Shown: piece by piece, positions 6,397 through 8,704 of the stretch
Position numbering within the stretch: position 1 is the stretch's first letter
Layout of the letters: every line of letters starts with the position of its first letter
Source of the DNA: Clostridiaceae bacterium
GTDB taxonomy: Bacteria; Bacillota; Clostridia; Oscillospirales; QAMX01
Assembly: GCA_016297585.1 (NCBI GenBank)
Contig: JAEDGJ010000104.1
Location: 1 to 8,704 of the forward strand
Reading direction: 5' to 3'
DNA: 8,704 bases
The notes under the pieces: model-generated
Told to the model about the DNA's origin: nothing
The model's input: only the letters and a program-made list of their open reading frames with translations
Databases searched by the model: none
Program-made: the position numbers and the translations under genes

Positions 6397-6812
6397 AGAA
6401 ACAGCCCGAGCGGGATGGCGATCAGCGCCGCCAGCAGGTAGCCCTGAAGGATGATGCCGAGGGAGCTTCGGATGTTGACGAGGATCTTATCCCAGTCTTC
6501 GATGAACTGAGCAAATACCCGTCCGGGAGGCGGAAACAGGGATTCCTTGAGGAGATCGAATTTGGCGGTGGCAAGCGTCCACAGCGTGAGGAAGGCGAAC
6601 AGGAAGCCGATGATGTCCAGAAACAGGTTCAATCCCTGCGGTTTCCGGATCAGTGCCGACACCAGCAGCACGAGAACCTCCGCGCCGACGGCAAACCAGA
6701 TGACAAAGGCGGTTTTCGGATCCTTTGAGACCCGGTCCGGCAGAAACTGCACGGCCAGCAGGACGATAAAAAGCAGATTTGCCGCCCGGAGAAATCTTTT
6801 TCGCAGTTCCAT
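6291..6812 (-). pseudogene. ABC transporter permease, truncated (SsuC/TauC-like N-terminal part)
   Basis: The ORF of 173 codons begins as a membrane permease of the nitrate/sulfonate/taurine importer group. Hydrophobic segments lie near residues 10-24, 35-55, 63-83 and 116-140. LFPPPGRVFAQF (92-103) and the SSLGIILQGYLLAALIAIPLGLFLGW stretch open the MetI-like transmembrane domain. Homology stops at W141; residues 142-173 are an out-of-frame reading of the PorG gene, rich in R, T and S, ending at TGA 6293-6291. The remaining helices and the EAA coupling loop that contacts the ATPase are absent, so this product could not form a channel. The ATG overlaps the ATPase stop (TAATG) and GAGGTGG lies upstream, so the start is secure. 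The family assignment is good, but the truncation may be an assembly artefact. Confidence 0.85.
6384..6399 (-). other. Gene-fusion junction (ABC permease / PorG)
   Basis: On the minus strand the permease homology runs to GLFLGW (tryptophan codon 6392-6390), while PorG homology in a different frame starts at about RLDD (arginine codon 6396-6394). The two homologies share the 7 nt CGGCTGG (6396-6390), as expected for a join at a short stretch of identical bases. Nothing else marks the site: no mobile element, no repeat and no promoter for the por-like genes. Confidence 0.75.
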
Positions 6813-7624
6813 TACAGCACCACCTCGTTTCCGCCGATTTTCTCGGCGATGTCGCGGTAGAAGAGAGACAGCAGCTCGTTCCGGAACGCGCTGTAATCCT
6901 TCGTCTGCACAAGCGACGCGCGATCCCGCGGCCGGGAAAACGGAACCGGGATCTCCCGGAATATCTGCCCGGGATTGGCGGACATCATGATGATGCGGTC
7001 GGACAGGAGAATCGCTTCGTCGATGTCATGGGTCACGAAGACTACGGTTTTCTTCTCCTGCGAGCCGTCGCCCTCCCAGAGCTTCAGCAGAAGCTCCTGA
7101 AGGATCGTGCGGTTTTTGGCGTCTATGGCGCCGAAGGGCTCGTCCATCAGCAGGATGTCCGTGTCCATCGCCAGAGCGCGGGCAATGGCGACGCGCTGCT
7201 GCATCCCGCCGGAGAGCTGGGACGGGTATTTGTTTTTGAAGTCCAGAAGACCGACCCGTCCGAGAAACGTATCCGCGATTTTCAGCCGCTCCGAGGAGGA
7301 TAAATCCCGGCGGACCTGCTTTACGCCGAATGCCACGTTCTTTCTCGCCGTCATCCAGGGAAACAGGGAATAATGCTGGAACACGACGCCCCTGTCGGAG
7401 CCGGTGCCCGTGACCGGCTTGCCGTCGATCAGAATTTCGCCCTCTGTCGGAACATGGATGCCCTCCAGTGTGCTCAGCAGCGTGCTCTTTCCGCAGCCGC
7501 TGGAGCCGATGACGCTGACAAATTCCCCTGTCTCCACGGAAAAGGAAACGTCCTTCAGCGCCGTGAAGCGATGATTCTTCTCCGTATATTCGACAGTCAG
7601 ATTCCGTATCTCAATCTTGCTCAA
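6812..7624 (-). CDS. ABC transporter ATP-binding protein (nitrate/sulfonate/taurine type)
   Basis: This complete 270-residue ATPase would power an importer from the cytosolic face of the membrane. Walker A GSSGCGKST spans 40-48 and the Q-loop glutamine is Q83 (VFQHYSLFPWMT). The signature LSGGMQQR is at 137-144, Walker B ILLMDEP at 157-163 with catalytic E162, the D-loop is AIDA (166-169), and the switch histidine is H199 in FVTHD. The FQ-x3-LFPWMT-x3-NV pattern and GGMQQRVAIARA are typical of the SsuB/TauB/NrtD group. Translation probably starts at TTG 7624-7622 because GAGGTGA lies 7 nt upstream and the family N-terminus begins there. It follows the binding-protein gene by 72 nt and overlaps the permease start, so the order is receptor, ATPase, permease. 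The substrate could be a sulfonate, taurine, nitrate, a pyrimidine precursor or similar; the sequence does not decide. Confidence 0.95.
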   Translation of the reverse strand: MSKIEIRNLTVEYTEKNHRFTALKDVSFSVETGEFVSVIGSSGCGKSTLLSTLEGIHVPTEGEILIDGKPVTGTGSDRGVVFQHYSLFPWMTARKNVAFGVKQVRRDLSSSERLKIADTFLGRVGLLDFKNKYPSQLSGGMQQRVAIARALAMDTDILLMDEPFGAIDAKNRTILQELLLKLWEGDGSQEKKTVVFVTHDIDEAILLSDRIIMMSANPGQIFREIPVPFSRPRDRASLVQTKDYSAFRNELLSLFYRDIAEKIGGNEVVL

Positions 7625-7696
7625 AACGCATTCACCTCACAGCCTGCCGCTGCCGGAACGGAGCGCATGACTTTGCTTTGTCCTTGCTTTATGATT
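7625..7696. other. Intergenic spacer between binding-protein and ATPase genes
   Basis: This 72-nt gap carries the ATPase ribosome binding site. I see no convincing hairpin with a T-run and no good promoter, so the two genes are probably co-transcribed. A lower amount of ATPase than receptor, common in such cassettes, may come from the TTG start. Confidence 0.5.
7632..7638 (-). promoter_or_regulatory. Shine-Dalgarno site that fixes a TTG start for the ATPase
   Basis: GAGGTGA on the minus strand is followed by 7 nt (ATGCGTT) and then TTG AGC AAG, which opens the expected SKIEIRNL N-terminus. The nearby ATG at 7631-7629 is in another frame that stops after six codons, so TTG is the only start that gives the family's usual N-terminus. 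Confidence 0.8.
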
Positions 7697-8704
7697 TTAC
7701 TCAAATTGATCGAAATGCTCTTTCAGGGACAGGAAGACGGCGTCGCCGGGATTCTCGGCGATCAGGCTTTTGAGCGCGTCCCCGTAGATTTCGGTGTTGT
7801 AGTACCGGTCGATGTCATAATCCGCCGTATAGCCAAGCTCCACAATGGTATCCTTCAGTGCGACGGTGCCCTGCTTATCCGGGTCGGGGGAGGAAACGCT
7901 GTAGCCGCCGTAGATCTCGGTATTGATGTAATCCGCGTCGATATCGATGTACTTTTTGACGTCCTGAACGGTTCCCTCGTGGTTTTCCTGCGAGAAGCGG
8001 TAGGCTTTGATCAGCGCGCGCTCAAACGCACGGTAGGAGTTGGGGCTGGCGGCGAGCGCCTGGGTCGCCGCGACCTGGCGGCAGCAGGGCTGATTCTGCA
8101 GGGCCTCTTCTTCGGAGCAGTAGTAAACGACGTTGTAGCCCTGTCCCTTTGCAAGCGAAGCGTAAGGCGAGTATACGGATGCCGCGTCAATCGTGTCGTT
8201 CTGGAGGGCGGCATAGGCCTCCTTCTGGCTGTCGAAGTAGATGCTGTTGACCTGATCGTCGCCTTCGCCGACTTCGATGCCGGCGTTTTTCAGCAGGAGC
8301 AGCAGCTCGGCGTCCTGTACGCTGTTTTTGACCGACGCGACGTTCCGGCCCTTCAGGATCTCAATGCCGAGGCCGTCTTCGCCGCCGGTGAATTCCGGCT
8401 TGATGACGTAGCCGTGGCCGTTGGTCATGGCGCCGCCGAAGATGGTAAGGTCATGTCCGGTGCTCTGGAAGGTCAGCGCGGGAACGGAGCCGATGAAGGC
8501 GACGTCCAGCTTGCCGGCCTCGAGGCCGGAGGAAAGCTCGGCCGCGCTGGAAAACTGCGTCAGCGTAACGCGCAGGCCCTCTTCTTCAAAGAAGCCTTCC
8601 TCCTGTGCAACGAACGCCAGAAGATGCGCCGTCGAGTTCAGATAGCCCAGGTTGAAATCCGTTTTTTCAAGGGCTGCAGCCGGTGCGGCGGCGGTTGTCT
8701 GAGC
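7697..8704 (-). CDS. ABC transporter substrate-binding protein, NMT1/SsuA/NrtA-like (5' end outside the window)
   Basis: The frame is open from the window edge to TAA at 7699-7697, giving 335 residues with no start codon in place. The first residues (AQTTAAAPAAALEK) form an Ala/Thr/Pro-rich linker of the kind that follows a lipoprotein signal, so only a signal peptide and lipobox are probably missing. The receptor begins at about residue 16 with FNLGYLNSTAHLLAFVAQ. The family-typical sequence EEGFFEEEGLRV (35-46) and an AAELSSGLEAGKLDVAFIGSVPAL segment (about 54-77) follow, where this group contacts its ligand. The C-terminal half has the expected helices and ends in KEHFDQFE. A start at 8428 would remove the first third of the ligand-binding domain and is not real. 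The protein would be anchored outside the membrane and feed the ATPase and permease encoded next. Ligand unknown. Confidence 0.92.
   Translation of the reverse strand, partial: AQTTAAAPAAALEKTDFNLGYLNSTAHLLAFVAQEEGFFEEEGLRVTLTQFSSAAELSSGLEAGKLDVAFIGSVPALTFQSTGHDLTIFGGAMTNGHGYVIKPEFTGGEDGLGIEILKGRNVASVKNSVQDAELLLLLKNAGIEVGEGDDQVNSIYFDSQKEAYAALQNDTIDAASVYSPYASLAKGQGYNVVYYCSEEEALQNQPCCRQVAATQALAASPNSYRAFERALIKAYRFSQENHEGTVQDVKKYIDIDADYINTEIYGGYSVSSPDPDKQGTVALKDTIVELGYTADYDIDRYYNTEIYGDALKSLIAENPGDAVFLSLKEHFDQFE

Noticed and set aside
1..8704. Search for RNA genes, CRISPR repeats, insertion sequences, attachment sites and phage or defence genes
   Set aside because: I saw no repeated spacer pattern, no transposase or integrase motifs, no tRNA-like cloverleaf and no defence domains. 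All space is taken by metabolic and transport genes.

Overview
The window looks like GC-rich DNA from an anaerobic bacterium, most likely a Clostridia-like Firmicute. Three things suggest this: nearly every gene has a strong GGAGG-type ribosome binding site, a four-subunit ferredoxin-dependent 2-oxoacid oxidoreductase is present, and there is a textbook sigma-A promoter and an intrinsic terminator. All convincing genes lie on the minus strand, so the biological reading order runs from position 8704 down to 1. The lineage is inferred, not proven.

Region by region, in transcription order. (i) 8704-6390 is an ABC importer cassette of the nitrate/sulfonate/taurine (NrtA/SsuA/TauA) type: a substrate-binding protein whose start lies outside the window, an ATPase with a TTG start, and a permease that breaks off after about 141 residues. 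(ii) At about 6390 the permease runs into the middle of a PorG-like gamma subunit in another reading frame. (iii) 6396-1116 is a tight operon ordered gamma (N-terminus missing), delta ferredoxin, alpha, beta, a phenylacetate-CoA-ligase-like enzyme, and a PLP aminotransferase. Its genes are joined by TAATG or ATGA overlaps or by gaps of 3 to 16 nt, and it ends in a perfect 13-bp hairpin with a T-run (1006-1044). (iv) A near-consensus promoter (916-944) drives a COG2509-type FAD-dependent oxidoreductase. That gene breaks off after about 235 residues and continues in frame into the C-terminus of an unrelated phosphate-binding-type (PstS-like) protein, ending exactly at the window edge.

The central operon forms a coherent pathway. 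The aminotransferase interconverts an amino acid and its 2-oxo acid. The oxidoreductase interconverts the 2-oxo acid and acyl-CoA plus CO2 with ferredoxin. The AMP-forming ligase interconverts acyl-CoA and the free acid. The ligase type suggests an arylacetate (or branched-chain acid), used either to make amino acids by reductive carboxylation or in amino acid fermentation. The sequence does not decide the direction or the substrate.

The two mid-gene junctions (about 168 and about 6390) join unrelated, truncated genes. They are best explained by chimeric assembly or by real deletion or recombination. The linkage between the ABC cassette, the por-like operon and the PstS-like fragment should therefore not be read as functional until the junctions are checked. 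I see no RNA genes, CRISPR arrays, transposases or phage genes. No stretch over 300 nt lacks a gene; the longest, 874-1115, holds the terminator and promoter described above.
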